A stretch of 64,000 nucleotides of DNA from Candidatus Zixiibacteriota bacterium (GCA_040752595.1 JBFMGX010000028.1:1-64000); one strand, 5' to 3'; numbered from the stretch's first letter, positions 43,067 to 52,904 are shown. The notes: generated by a model not told the origin, from the sequence alone. Translations and numbers: made by a program.

Positions 43067-44791
43067 CTACCGCCGCAACTGTTCCAGCAGCCTCAAGTTG
43101 TAGAAGTTGAGAAGCGCCTCCCGACGCACCACACCGACCACGATCTTCGAGGTTCCATCGCGCACGACGGGAAGCAATGCGTGGCCGGTGAGGTTGAAGG
43201 CCTCCAGGGCCTTCTGAAGATCATCGGCAGGGACCAGCTCCGGAATCTTGTGCCGGGCGACGTCCTCGGCGACGAGGGCCGCACCGACATCGTGTTTCGC
43301 CAGCACGCCCCGCATGTCGTGGAGGGACACGAGCCCCCGCAATTCCCCGCCACTACCTTCCACAACAAAGTGCGTTTCGTGTGACTCCTCGACCACGGCG
43401 AGCACATTGTCGAGCGGCGCCTGGGAGGGAAATCGTGTATAGTGGTCGTCCAGGACATCAGCGACGTGGAACCTCTGCAGGATGTTCAGGTCGCGGCCAC
43501 CGCGAATGTCGATGCCGCGTTTCACCAACTTCATCGTATAGATCGATTCGCTGGAGACGCTCCTGGCCACCACCGTCGAGATGGCCACCGTGATCATCAG
43601 CGGCAGGACAATGTGGTAATCGCCCGTCATCTCAAAGACGATCACCAAGGCAGTGATCGGGGCGTGGGTCGCGGCGGCAATGACGCCGGCCATCCCGACG
43701 AGCGCATAGGCGCCTGGGTTGGCGGTCACCTCCGGAAAGACCGCATGCGCCAGATATCCGAACGCCCCGCCAGCCATGGCGCCCATGAATAACGAGGGTG
43801 CGAAGATACCGCCCGAACTGCCCGATCCCAAGGTCAGGGATGTGGCCACGATCTTGAGAAAGACGAGCGGCACCAGAATCCCCAACGCCAGGTAGTTGTG
43901 TAGGGCCAGCCGCACCGATTCATATCCGTCCGCCAGCAATTGCGGGTACATCAGAGCCAGAAGACCCAACAGCAGGCCGCCGAGCACGGGCTTGAGAACG
44001 TTCGGAATCCGGAGCCGCTCGAAGCCATCCTCCATCACGTCCAGAGTCTTCGTGAACAAGACGGCGACCAGGCCGAGCCCGACGGACATGACCGCGTAGA
44101 ACAGCACCTCCCACGCCGACGCCAACTCGTAGCCGGGGACCGCAAAAGCAGGATGATTGCCCAGGATGCTGCGCGTGAGAACGGAGGCCAGGACCGACGA
44201 CACGAGTACCGGCGAGAACGTCCCGATCGCAAAGTCCCCCAGGATGACCTCCAGGGAGAAGAGAACGCCTGCAATGGGGGCGTTGAACACCGCTGAAATC
44301 CCTGCGGCGGCGCCGCACCCTACGAGGATCTTGATCCGCTCGCCAGAGAACCCCAGGAATTGGCCGACCGTCGACCCGAGCGCCGATCCAATCTGCACAA
44401 TGGGTCCCTCTCGCCCCGCCGACCCGCCGGAGCCAATGCAGGCGGCGGAGGCGACCGCTTTGGCAAGTGCTACGCGCGGCCGGATGACACCCCCCAGACG
44501 TGCCACCGCGTTCATCACCTCCGGCACGCCGTGCCCTCGGGCCTCCCTGGCATAGAGGAAGACGATCGGACCGACGATCAGCCCGCCGATCGCGGGAATG
44601 ACTGCCGTCCAGTAATGGAATCCGCCGGCGCCGAGCGACTGAGAGAGAAAGCGGTCTGTCATGCCGAAGAACAACCGGTTGAAATACCGGATGAGCGCCG
44701 TGAAGCCGATGGCACCAAGCCCGGTGGTGATGCCGACCAACGAGGCGATCAGCAGGAGCGCGTTGGTCCCGCGCACATGCAATCGCTCCAA
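43067..44791 (-). CDS. ClC-type chloride channel/antiporter with CBS domains
   Basis: 574 residues from TTG 44791. The selectivity-filter motifs are GSGGSAGREGPIVQIGSALGS, GAAAGISAVFNAPIAGVLFS and GSGSSGGIFAPSLFMGAMAGG; the gating and proton-pathway Glu are visible in REGP and downstream helices. Two CBS domains make up the last 130 residues (HVADVLDDHYTRFPSQAPLDNVLAVVEES, DVARHKIPELVPADDLQKALEAF). A strong AAGGAGG lies upstream of an in-frame ATA (44819-44821), ten codons before the TTG, where the product would open (M)KLGRFIIQSLERLHV; the real start may be there. It follows the antiporter gene on the same strand. Confidence 0.92.
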   Translation of the reverse strand: MERLHVRGTNALLLIASLVGITTGLGAIGFTALIRYFNRLFFGMTDRFLSQSLGAGGFHYWTAVIPAIGGLIVGPIVFLYAREARGHGVPEVMNAVARLGGVIRPRVALAKAVASAACIGSGGSAGREGPIVQIGSALGSTVGQFLGFSGERIKILVGCGAAAGISAVFNAPIAGVLFSLEVILGDFAIGTFSPVLVSSVLASVLTRSILGNHPAFAVPGYELASAWEVLFYAVMSVGLGLVAVLFTKTLDVMEDGFERLRIPNVLKPVLGGLLLGLLALMYPQLLADGYESVRLALHNYLALGILVPLVFLKIVATSLTLGSGSSGGIFAPSLFMGAMAGGAFGYLAHAVFPEVTANPGAYALVGMAGVIAAATHAPITALVIVFEMTGDYHIVLPLMITVAISTVVARSVSSESIYTMKLVKRGIDIRGGRDLNILQRFHVADVLDDHYTRFPSQAPLDNVLAVVEESHETHFVVEGSGGELRGLVSLHDMRGVLAKHDVGAALVAEDVARHKIPELVPADDLQKALEAFNLTGHALLPVVRDGTSKIVVGVVRREALLNFYNLRLLEQLRR

Positions 44792-44940
44792 CGATTGGAT
44801 GATGAATCGGCCCAGCTTTATGGCAGGCCTCCTTTGTGTCCGGCAGCCCTGCTTACCGTCACCGGTCGCACTCCGTGTGCGCGCATCACGGCGTAGGTGC
44901 CGGCCATCGTCTCCACGGCAGTTCTTCCTTCGGGAAACTC

Positions 44941-46125
44941 CTAGACCGTGGTGGAGATCTCCAACGGCGGCGGATGCAGTTCCTCGAACTCCGGTGGTTG
45001 CGCCCTCATGACCAGACCCGGCATCAGAGTGTTCGCGAGGGTATACACGATCAGACCACCCACGAGAAAGGTCGGATACCCGCCCTCCATGCGCAAGACC
45101 TCAGCGATCACCAGAGTGAACACAAGGGTGGGCAGCATGGGGATGGCCACACGCATCGTTTCGCGCAGTTTCTCGCGGACGACGACGCGCCGGTGAATGG
45201 CGACGAGACCAAGGCGGAGTGGGAGAAACACGGCGAGCAGGACAAGACCTGCGACAACCTGCGCCATCCCCAGCTCGTCCGCGCGCAGAAGCAAACCCGC
45301 ATGAAAGAAGTAGAAGGGGACGAAGATGGAGCCGAACGCCTCCACGGCGTGCAACATCTTCTCAGAACTCATCGCGGGGAGTTGCTCGCGCAGATGTTGA
45401 GCGGCGATGCCGACCGCAAATGCACCCACCAGATAGTAGACGCCCAAGGCACGAGTGATCATCGCGCAGACAATGGCCATGATGATGAGAAACGCGAACT
45501 CCGATTTCGGCGCATATGGCACCACGATTCGTGCGAACAAACGAAAGGCCGGCGGCAACAGGACAATCATCGCCACCAGAATGCCCGTGGAGATTGCCAA
45601 TCGGGAAAGAGACGCCGACTGCAACGCCACAAACAGGACGACGAGCGCCACCAGCTCCGTGGCCACCGACTTGGAGCGAATCCAGAATTGCTCTGACGGC
45701 GACAGGCCAAACCCCCGAATCGAATCGAGGATGAATCCTGTGGACGGAGTCAGGACCGCCAACGCAATCAGCATCCCGACGCGAAGGTCGACATCCAGCG
45801 CCCACATGAGTGCGGGCGACACCAGGGCGAACGCCGCCACGCGAATAAGCACATGCTGCAGAATCACGCGGCGTTCGCGCCGCAGAGCCGCGAACTCGAC
45901 GTCCATCCCGGCGAACAGGAAGAGGGAAACGATGCCCAGTGTTGCCAACAGCTCGACCGTCTGATCGGCTCGGAACAAACCGAAGCCCATTCCGGCCACC
46001 GCACCGATGGCGAGGCTCGTGATCGCCGTGGGAATCCGCAGGTGCTGAAGCAGGCGGGGAATGACGAAGAGCGAAAAGAGCAGAAGGACGTAGTAAACGT
46101 CTTTGCCCAGCGCTTCGGTGCCCAT
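44941..46125 (-). CDS. CPA2-type (Kef-like) cation:proton antiporter
   Basis: 394 residues, about twelve membrane helices and no cytosolic regulatory domain. RLLQHLRIPTAITSLAIGAVAG opens the first inverted half; LGIVSLFLFAGMDVEF, TPSTGFILDS, SKSVATELVALVVLFVAL (ion-site region) and YYLVGAFAVGIA, FVPFYFFHAGLLL follow in family order. It exchanges Na+ or K+ for protons. Between the HPF gene (21-base gap) and the ClC gene on the same strand. Cation preference cannot be told from sequence. Confidence 0.87.
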   Translation of the reverse strand: MGTEALGKDVYYVLLLFSLFVIPRLLQHLRIPTAITSLAIGAVAGMGFGLFRADQTVELLATLGIVSLFLFAGMDVEFAALRRERRVILQHVLIRVAAFALVSPALMWALDVDLRVGMLIALAVLTPSTGFILDSIRGFGLSPSEQFWIRSKSVATELVALVVLFVALQSASLSRLAISTGILVAMIVLLPPAFRLFARIVVPYAPKSEFAFLIIMAIVCAMITRALGVYYLVGAFAVGIAAQHLREQLPAMSSEKMLHAVEAFGSIFVPFYFFHAGLLLRADELGMAQVVAGLVLLAVFLPLRLGLVAIHRRVVVREKLRETMRVAIPMLPTLVFTLVIAEVLRMEGGYPTFLVGGLIVYTLANTLMPGLVMRAQPPEFEELHPPPLEISTTV

Positions 46126-46146
46126 GGATGGAGCGCTCCGGTCCGA

Positions 46147-46458
46147 CTACCGCTTCCGCGCCGACTGTCGGCGCGCACGCAGGACAATGACCTTCTTCCG
46201 GCGTCGCTGCGTCTGGATCTTCTGAACCACGTCGTCGACCGCCGTCCGCAGCTTCTTGGATCGGGACGAAGCCCGATAGAAGCCACTCCGCGCATGCAAG
46301 CGACATGAGACTCGGATTTCGAACCGCTCGAACGCAAGGTCCCATTGAGCGCTCAACATATGGCGAAAGTGGGCTTCCAGATGATCGGTTGCCGTCCGGA
46401 TCAGAAACCGCACGGACGGTGTCAACTTCACGTCTTTGCCGAATACCAGCAGTTCCAT
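46147..46458 (-). CDS. Ribosome hibernation factor-like (S30AE/HPF) protein
   Basis: 103 residues from ATG 46458, with GGAGGG seven bases upstream. MELLVFGKDVKLTPSVRFLI, then HLEAHFRHMLSAQWDLAFERFEIRVSC and KLRTAVDDVVQKIQTQRRRKK follow the beta-alpha-beta-beta-beta-alpha layout of HPF/YfiA, which occupies the ribosome decoding centre in stress. The central strand region is diverged and the protein is unusually basic at its end. It precedes the antiporter with a 21-base gap, so ribosome hibernation and ion transport may be co-expressed under osmotic stress. A modified role is possible. Confidence 0.75.
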   Translation of the reverse strand: MELLVFGKDVKLTPSVRFLIRTATDHLEAHFRHMLSAQWDLAFERFEIRVSCRLHARSGFYRASSRSKKLRTAVDDVVQKIQTQRRRKKVIVLRARRQSARKR

Positions 46459-46685
46459 TGCGGCACCCTCCAGTTTCCTCTGTCTCACAAGGTAGCGATC
46501 TGGCGGGGAGGCGGCAAGGAATCCCGTGCGACCCTCGCGGCACCGTCGTCACGAGTCGTCGCAACCATGGCCCCCGCAACGCGTCGAGCGACGCGACGGC
46601 AACAAACTCTTGTCTGGGTCACCGGGACGGGCTACCATAGTCTCGTCGCAGATCATCCAGTGCCCCGATGAGAAGTCCCGGCCCC

Positions 46686-48584
46686 ATGACCGACGATTCG
46701 CCTGCGCCTAAGACGGCCGATGCCAGGAAGCGTCTCGCGATCCTCGCGCTCGCCGCACTGGGAGTCGTCTATGGCGACATCGGCACCAGCCCGCTCTACG
46801 CCATGCGCGAGTGCTTCCATGGTGACTTCGAAGTGCCGCTCACGCGGGCGAATGTCCTGGGCATCCTTTCGCTCATGGTCTGGGCGTTGATCCTGATCGT
46901 GGCGATCAAGTACCTGACGTTTATCCTCCGGGCGGACAATCGTGGTGAGGGCGGAGTCATCGCTCTCACCGCCCTGGTGAGAAGAGCCCTTGGTGGCGAG
47001 CGGGGATGGCGCTGGCCGGTCATCGCCGCCGGCGTGTTTGCCGCCTCACTCCTCTATGGCGACGGGATGATCACACCGGCGATTTCCGTGTTGAGCGCCG
47101 TTGAAGGCTTGCGCGTCGTTACGCCGGTGTTCGATCCCTATATTGTCCCGTTGACGGTCGGAATCCTCCTGGCGTTGTTCATGGTCCAGTCACACGGCAC
47201 ACAGCGCGTCGGGGTCTTCTTCGGCCCGATCACCCTGACGTGGTTCTGTGTTATCATGCTTCTGGGTCTGCCGAGCATCGTCCAACGCCCGGAAGTGTTG
47301 ATGGCATTCAGCCCGATATATGGATTCGAATTCCTACGGGCGAGCGGAAAGGTCGGCTTCCTGGCCCTGGGCGCGGTCTTTCTGGTGGTCACTGGGGCCG
47401 AGACTCTGTACGCCGATCTGGGGCACTTCGGGCGTCGACCGATTCGGCTGGCGTGGTTCACCGTGGCCATGCCCGCGCTCCTCTGCAACTACATGGGGCA
47501 GGGCGCCGCACTGCTGGGCGATCCGACAGCCGCTGCCAATCCGTTCTATGCACTGGCGCCTCGCTGGGCATTGATGCCGTTGGTTGTCCTCGCGACCGTC
47601 GCGACGATCATCGCGTCGCAGGCGGTCATCACGGGGGCGTTTTCACTGACCCGTCAGGCGATCCAGATGGGCTACTTGCCCCGCCTCAGGATCATTCACA
47701 CGTCGGCCGCGCAGATCGGCCAGGTGTACGTTCCACAGGTGAATTGGATTCTGATGATCTGCACAGTCGCTCTGGTCTTGGGATTCGGATCCTCGAGCCG
47801 ACTGGCGGCGGCATACGGTGTTGCCGTCACGACGACAATGCTGATTGCGACGATTCTCTACGCGGTGGTCGCGCGACTTGATCGACGGTGGCGGTGGCCC
47901 GCCGTGTTGTCGTTCGCGCTGGTCTTCATCGCCGTGGACTTGAGCTTCTTCGGTGCCAACATCAGCAAGATCGCCCACGGTGCGTGGATTCCGCTCGCGA
48001 TTGCCGCCGCCGCTTTCACGCTCATGAGCACGTGGCGGAAGGGACGCGCCATCCTGACGGCGAAGCTCTATGCCGGCAGCCCCACTCTTGAGACCTTTCT
48101 GGATGACCTGCACCAATCGCCCCCACTCCGAATCCCGGGGAAGGCGATCTTCATGGCAGGACGCCGCGATGTCGTGCCGCCCGCCCTGGTCCACAACCTG
48201 CGGCACAACCGCGTCCTCCATCAGGAGGTCGCGATCATGAACATCCGCACGGAAGATGTTCCGTCCGTGCCCAGTGAGGAGAGGGTCACCGTGGAGGAGC
48301 TCGGTGATGGATTCTGGCGCATCGTAGCACGATATGGGTTCATGGAGACGCCCGATGTCTGTGAGGTGCTCGACCTGGCACGAAAGCAGGGGTTGGAGTT
48401 TGAACCGTGGAAAGTCAGCTTCTTCTTGGGTCGCGAGCGTGTCCGGTCCCAACCGTGGCCGCTGATGTCCCTGTGGCGGAAGTACATCTTCTCGTTCCTC
48501 TTGCGCAACGCCCAAGGTGCGACGACGTATTTCAATATCCCCCCGGAGCGGGTCATCGAGATCGGGGAGCACGTGAGCATGTGA
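46686..48584 (+). CDS. kup: Kup-type potassium uptake permease
   Basis: 632 residues from ATG 46686 (a start at 46668 adds six residues). GVVYGDIGTSPLYAMRECF is the diagnostic first-helix motif; DNRGEGGVIAL, YGDGMITPAISVLSAVEGL, GAETLYADLGHFGRRPIRLAW and NYMGQGAALL confirm the family. About twelve helices are followed by a cytoplasmic domain of about 170 residues (PGKAIFMAGRRDVVPPALVHNL, HQEVAIMNI, RYGFMETPDV). It brings in K+ with protons, matching the turgor genes next door. Divergent from the HPF gene. Confidence 0.95.
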   Translation: MTDDSPAPKTADARKRLAILALAALGVVYGDIGTSPLYAMRECFHGDFEVPLTRANVLGILSLMVWALILIVAIKYLTFILRADNRGEGGVIALTALVRRALGGERGWRWPVIAAGVFAASLLYGDGMITPAISVLSAVEGLRVVTPVFDPYIVPLTVGILLALFMVQSHGTQRVGVFFGPITLTWFCVIMLLGLPSIVQRPEVLMAFSPIYGFEFLRASGKVGFLALGAVFLVVTGAETLYADLGHFGRRPIRLAWFTVAMPALLCNYMGQGAALLGDPTAAANPFYALAPRWALMPLVVLATVATIIASQAVITGAFSLTRQAIQMGYLPRLRIIHTSAAQIGQVYVPQVNWILMICTVALVLGFGSSSRLAAAYGVAVTTTMLIATILYAVVARLDRRWRWPAVLSFALVFIAVDLSFFGANISKIAHGAWIPLAIAAAAFTLMSTWRKGRAILTAKLYAGSPTLETFLDDLHQSPPLRIPGKAIFMAGRRDVVPPALVHNLRHNRVLHQEVAIMNIRTEDVPSVPSEERVTVEELGDGFWRIVARYGFMETPDVCEVLDLARKQGLEFEPWKVSFFLGRERVRSQPWPLMSLWRKYIFSFLLRNAQGATTYFNIPPERVIEIGEHVSM

Positions 48585-48794
48585 CCCATGGTGCCCCGTG
48601 GAGGGACATCAATTAGACCACAGTGGGTCCATTGTGTTCACATTCGAAGCGGGGCGCTGTCCGACTTGCATTCGCCAGGTCGCGTACGATCAAGAAGAAC
48701 AGCGCACAGTGGCTCGCATTCACTATCTTGAGTACCCAATCTGTCCCACGGGGGATGACGAACCGTGGTCACCAGAAAACGAATGGAGAACGAC

Positions 48795-49268
48795 ATGATT
48801 CCCGAACTGGAAGGCCTCGCACCGATTTTTCGTACCGCGCACCAGTTGTTCCATCGCGCCCTCGACGGGATCACGGAGTCACGGGCACGCGAACGGCGCG
48901 ACGGCGCCAACCCAATCTTATGGATAGCCGGACATGTGGTCGCTATCAGGGCCGGATTCCTGAAGTTCCTCGGCGTACCCATCGACATTCCGTGGGCGAA
49001 GTACTTCCCGCGCGGCGGTCAGGTCAAGGACGAAGCATCATGGCCGTCTTTGAACCAAGTGCGCGCGAAATGGGATGAGGTCCAGGCCGCGTTCATGTCG
49101 CGGCTCGAACGACTGACCTCGGAACAGATTAGAGCGACGACCGAGGGTCCCAGTCTCGATGATTCTGTGCTCGGTACGCTCAGTCTGGCCGCGCTCCACG
49201 ACACGTACCATGTCGGTCAACTCGCCGCCGCCCGACGGCGGTATGGACTCGATCGTATCGTGGGATAG
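48795..49268 (+). CDS. DinB-family metal-binding four-helix protein
   Basis: 157 residues from ATG 48795 (GGAGA five bases upstream). The DinB/YfiT bundle is recognisable: FRTAHQLFHRALDGI, NPILWIAGHVVAIRAGFLKFLG (first His of the metal triad), and LSLAALHDTYHVGQLAAARRRYGL (the HxxxH pair). DinB-like proteins are thiol-S-transferases or uncharacterised. The 200-base gap before it has no gene I trust. Confidence 0.85.
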   Translation: MIPELEGLAPIFRTAHQLFHRALDGITESRARERRDGANPILWIAGHVVAIRAGFLKFLGVPIDIPWAKYFPRGGQVKDEASWPSLNQVRAKWDEVQAAFMSRLERLTSEQIRATTEGPSLDDSVLGTLSLAALHDTYHVGQLAAARRRYGLDRIVG

Positions 49269-49298
49269 AGTTTCCACGTTCTTCCCCATCCCCGTCCG

Positions 49299-50948
49299 TC
49301 AGTTCGCCGATTTCGCATCGAGTGTGTCCGACTTCCAACGCGGAACGGCGAATTGTTTCGGACGCAAGCGCACCACGTCGCGCAGCCAGTCCTGGGGGTA
49401 ACCGACCTCCTGAGGACGGCCGCTGGAGTCTTTCACATATCCGTCATTGTACTTGCAGATGAGGAATTCTCCCAATTCCCGGTAGCGTCGGACGACCTCC
49501 TCGGCATGGCTCACCGAGTAGTCGGTGAGGTACTGCTGAAGAAGCAGAGCGTCCTGCCGGCGAAGTCCCAATGCCGTTTCCTCGATCACCGGCTGCATCG
49601 CCAGAAACTGGTTCTCCAGCTCATCGCGGACCTTGATGATGTCGTCCTTCATGTAAGAGTACTTCAGGTTGGCGTAGTTCGCGACGAAATTGAACACCCA
49701 CCACGCCGACTCCCAGGAGAATTGGCGCAAACTCCCGGTCGTGAATGACGACGGCACCGCGGTGATCCCGCAGTAGAGCGGCAACCAGACGCTGAAATAG
49801 GTGTCATCCACCCCGTACCAGTAGACTCCTCCAATCGGATTCGGCAACCAATCACGCGACTGCGAGATGAACGAGAATCCGGTCTGCGGCGTGGAGATCG
49901 CCCGCTCCCAACCGTACAAGGTGCTGTCGACTTCCCAAGTCATGGGACGGCAATGATTGGGACTGCCGAACGGCCCCGCGTCTACACCTTTGGTCATGTC
50001 GTACGGCGTCCCCTCGTAGTGGTCGCGCATGATGCTCATCACATCGGCCATCGAGAGCTTCTTGTCGGGTTTGATCCAGAGCGGGTATGGCTTGGCGCCT
50101 TCGACGCCACGGTGGACGTCGGGGGAGAACTCCTGGGAGGGAGCACAACGACAAAAGACGCTCCACACGCGCGTGTCGCAGTAACGGAGATCCTGCGGAC
50201 CTGCCGGGCAGTACGCCTCGCAGAACCGGAACGGTTTGCCCGACTTCGGGTCATAGTATCCCTTCTTGACTGCGAATGAGACGACATTGGGCGAGTGCAG
50301 ACAATTCGCTGGATCATCCATCGGGAACTCGCCGATGCGCGCCCTGTTGGCGTGCGCACAGACATATCCGTCGGGGACCCGCAGCGCGACCCACACCGCC
50401 CCCTTACCACCTGGACCGGTGCCAGCGATCTCCATGTACCACACCTCATGCGGATCGCCGATGGAGAACGACTCGCCTTCGTCGCCATAGCCATACTCGG
50501 CCACCAGTTCGCCGATCACGGTCACAACCTCGCGCGCCGTCTTCGCCCGCTGCAGTGACAGGCGCATCAGGTCCCAGTATGGCAGGATTCCCAACGAGTC
50601 CTCGAGTTCTTTGCGGCCGCCGAATGTCGTTTCGCCGAATGCCACCTGGTATTCGTTCATCAGTCCCAGCACGGCATACGTGTGCGGAACCTGTGCGACC
50701 TTGCCGCGCAATCTTCCACCCCAGCGCCGGATCTCGATGGAATCGCCTGGTCGGTGATCGGCGGCAGGGTCAAAGTTCAAGCGCGGGTGGAATTCCCCAT
50801 CGCAGGTGTAAGTGACCGTCACCGAGCTGTCGATCGATGCGCCCCGCGTGACCATGAAGTTCGTACAGGCCAGGCCCTGATGTGAGTTGAGAACGAAAAC
50901 CGCGCACACAAGAGCAAGGCCCAGATTCAAGACGTGTGGAAAACGCAT
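49299..50948 (-). CDS. Secreted C69-family peptidase (dipeptidase type)
   Basis: 549 residues from ATG 50948 (AAGGAGG five bases upstream). A signal peptide ends at GLA, leaving Cys28 (CTNFMVTRGAS) as the new N-terminal nucleophile of this N-terminal-nucleophile hydrolase family. GLMNEYQVAFGETTFGGR, GESFSIGDPHEVWYMEI, WVALRVPDGYVCAHANRARIG and GVDAGPFGSPNHCRPMTWE are the family blocks. It probably cleaves dipeptides outside the cytoplasm. Stand-alone gene next to the LeuD-like gene. Confidence 0.93.
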   Translation of the reverse strand: MRFPHVLNLGLALVCAVFVLNSHQGLACTNFMVTRGASIDSSVTVTYTCDGEFHPRLNFDPAADHRPGDSIEIRRWGGRLRGKVAQVPHTYAVLGLMNEYQVAFGETTFGGRKELEDSLGILPYWDLMRLSLQRAKTAREVVTVIGELVAEYGYGDEGESFSIGDPHEVWYMEIAGTGPGGKGAVWVALRVPDGYVCAHANRARIGEFPMDDPANCLHSPNVVSFAVKKGYYDPKSGKPFRFCEAYCPAGPQDLRYCDTRVWSVFCRCAPSQEFSPDVHRGVEGAKPYPLWIKPDKKLSMADVMSIMRDHYEGTPYDMTKGVDAGPFGSPNHCRPMTWEVDSTLYGWERAISTPQTGFSFISQSRDWLPNPIGGVYWYGVDDTYFSVWLPLYCGITAVPSSFTTGSLRQFSWESAWWVFNFVANYANLKYSYMKDDIIKVRDELENQFLAMQPVIEETALGLRRQDALLLQQYLTDYSVSHAEEVVRRYRELGEFLICKYNDGYVKDSSGRPQEVGYPQDWLRDVVRLRPKQFAVPRWKSDTLDAKSAN

Positions 50949-51060
50949 GAGTCCTCCTTCCGACATGCCGGGAATCTAACTCACCACCCGGCGGGGAGGT
51001 CAAGTACGCGATTTGCCTTGACCAGATGCGGCGCGGTTGCGCCGAGCCGACACCAACAAA

Positions 51061-51558
51061 TCAGCGCTGCGGCAGCGCGAGCAGTTTCCGCCGGGTATAC
51101 GGGATCAGCCCGCCGGCGTCGATGATCGCCTGGCGTGCCGGCGGCAAGGGAACCATGGCGAACTCCCGGCCGCTGGTCTTGTTCCGCACCTTGCCGGGCG
51201 CGAAGTCAAGCTCATCGCCTTCATTCGCCTCAATGGTCGGACAAATGATCACGTTCAGGCCGAGATTGATGGCGTTCTGCATGAAGATGCGGGCAATGCT
51301 CCGGGCCACGACAATCAGATCATGACCGCGAATCGTGCTGGCTGCCTGCTCACGGCTGGAGCCGCAGCCGAAGTTCTCATCGGCGACGATGACGCTGCCG
51401 GGGGGAATCGCCTTCGCCTTGAGCTTGTTGTTGAACTCGGTGCGATCAAAGAAACAGAACAGCGGCGTTTCCGTAGGCAGGACCGTGGCCATAAACCTGC
51501 CGGGGTAGATATCGTCGGTGCTGATGTCCCTGCCGAGTTTCAGAACGACCTTGCCCAT
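51061..51558 (-). CDS. leuD: LeuD-like hydratase/isomerase small subunit
   Basis: 165 residues, the short small-subunit type. STDDIYPGRF and NFGCGSSREQAASTIRGHDLIVVARSIARIF are the swivelling-domain motifs of isopropylmalate isomerases. Its ATG is one base past the leuC stop. Paired with a LeuC2-type large subunit in a cluster with CoA-transferase and lyase genes and no leuA or classic leuB, so the substrate may be citramalate/citraconate or a related hydroxyacid rather than isopropylmalate. The cluster also includes a dehydrogenase homologue at 55370. Confidence 0.85.
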   Translation of the reverse strand: MGKVVLKLGRDISTDDIYPGRFMATVLPTETPLFCFFDRTEFNNKLKAKAIPPGSVIVADENFGCGSSREQAASTIRGHDLIVVARSIARIFMQNAINLGLNVIICPTIEANEGDELDFAPGKVRNKTSGREFAMVPLPPARQAIIDAGGLIPYTRRKLLALPQR

Positions 51559-51559
51559 G

Positions 51560-52852
51560 TCAACGTCCCTCCCTGCGCGGATCAGTGATCACACCGGTGA
51601 TGGCACTGGCCGCCGCGACCGCCGGACTGCATAAGTAGACTTCGGATTTCGGATTGCCCATTCGGCCCTTGAAATTCCGATTGGTGGTGGCGAGAGCGAC
51701 CTCATCATCACCGAGAGCACCCTGGTGGACACCGAGACAGGGGCCACACCCGGGATTCATCACCACGGCGCCGGCTTTCATGAATTCCTGTATGTAACCG
51801 GCCTCCAAGGCCCGGGTGAAGATGCGGCCCGACGCCGGGAAGACCAACATACGCGTGCCCGCTGCCACCTTGCGACCCTTGAGGATGCGGGCGGCGATTT
51901 CGAGATCATCCAGACGCCCGTTCGTGCAACTGCCGATCACGATCTGCTGCACTGCTTTCCCCGCGACTTCGCCCACCGGCTTCACGTTGTCCACCGTGTG
52001 CGGGCAGGCGATCTGAGGCGCGAGCTTCGATACGTCGATCTCAACGACTTTCTCATAGACGGCGTCGGCGTCCGGGAGGATCCGCTCGATTGGTCCGGTG
52101 ACTCCGGCCTCGGTACGCAGGTAACGTTCGGTTTCATCATCGGCGGGAACGATCCCGCTGGTGGCACCCGCCTCGACGCTCATGTTGCAGATGACAAGTC
52201 GGCTGCTCGTCGACATCGCCATGATGGTCTCGCCATGGAACTCGAGGACGCGGAAGTTCGCCCCCTGCGCCGTCAACCTGCCGATGAGATGGAGAATCAG
52301 ATCCTTCGGTCCCACGTATTCGGGGAACTCCCCGTTCACGACAACCTTGATCGTCGGCGGCACCTCGATGTTGAGCGCGACCCCAAGAGCCCAAACCGAG
52401 GCCATCTCGGTGGCGCCGATGCCGAAGGCGAAGGCGCCGAGGGCGCCATGGCTGGTGGTGTGACTGTCGGTGCCGACGATCACCTGGCCCGGTCGGACGT
52501 AACCGTTTTCCGGCAAGACCTGGTGGCAGATGCCGCCGCGGTCGCCGCGGATGTCGTGGAATTTCCCGACGCCGTGCAGCGTCACGAAGCCACGGATGAG
52601 CTTCTGGTTGGTGGCGGTCTTGGGCCCTTCGGCCGGCACCCGGTGATCGAAGATGATGGCGATCCGGGTGGAATCCCAGGGCTTCGGTTCACGTCCCGTG
52701 CCCTGATAGATTTCCTTGAATTGGTTCACGACCAGCGCCGCGTTCTCGTGCGACATCGCGAGGTCGACACGCGGCTCAACAACATCCATGGCATTGACGG
52801 CATCCACTCCCGCCGCCTTGGCCAGTATCTTCTCGACGACTGTCATTCCCAT
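51560..52852 (-). CDS. leuC: LeuC2-type hydratase/isomerase large subunit (aconitase family)
   Basis: 430 residues from ATG 52852 (AAGGAG five bases upstream). TVVEKILAKAAG, VGTDSHTTSHGALGAFAFGIGATEM, the Fe-S cysteines in IGSCTNGRLDDLEIAA and NPGCGPCLGVHQGAL, and MGNPKSEVYLCSPAVAAASAITG place it in the archaeal-type LeuC/homoaconitase group, which also includes citraconate and dimethylmaleate hydratases. Transcribed with leuD. The specific substrate is inferred from context only. Confidence 0.88.
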   Translation of the reverse strand: MGMTVVEKILAKAAGVDAVNAMDVVEPRVDLAMSHENAALVVNQFKEIYQGTGREPKPWDSTRIAIIFDHRVPAEGPKTATNQKLIRGFVTLHGVGKFHDIRGDRGGICHQVLPENGYVRPGQVIVGTDSHTTSHGALGAFAFGIGATEMASVWALGVALNIEVPPTIKVVVNGEFPEYVGPKDLILHLIGRLTAQGANFRVLEFHGETIMAMSTSSRLVICNMSVEAGATSGIVPADDETERYLRTEAGVTGPIERILPDADAVYEKVVEIDVSKLAPQIACPHTVDNVKPVGEVAGKAVQQIVIGSCTNGRLDDLEIAARILKGRKVAAGTRMLVFPASGRIFTRALEAGYIQEFMKAGAVVMNPGCGPCLGVHQGALGDDEVALATTNRNFKGRMGNPKSEVYLCSPAVAAASAITGVITDPRREGR

Positions 52853-52904
52853 TGGTGCTCCTTGTGGATCATGCTGTCGCAAGCTCTTGAATAACACCAA
52901 CCCC

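Noticed and set aside
48598-48798. A 66-codon plus-strand frame with CPTC before the DinB gene
   Set aside because: No ribosome site, overlaps the DinB start, and no sign of selection or known family.
51061-52852. Calling LeuCD simply as leucine biosynthesis
   Set aside because: No leuA or ilv genes nearby, and the neighbours are CoA-transferase and lyase. The gene symbols are kept only as family labels.
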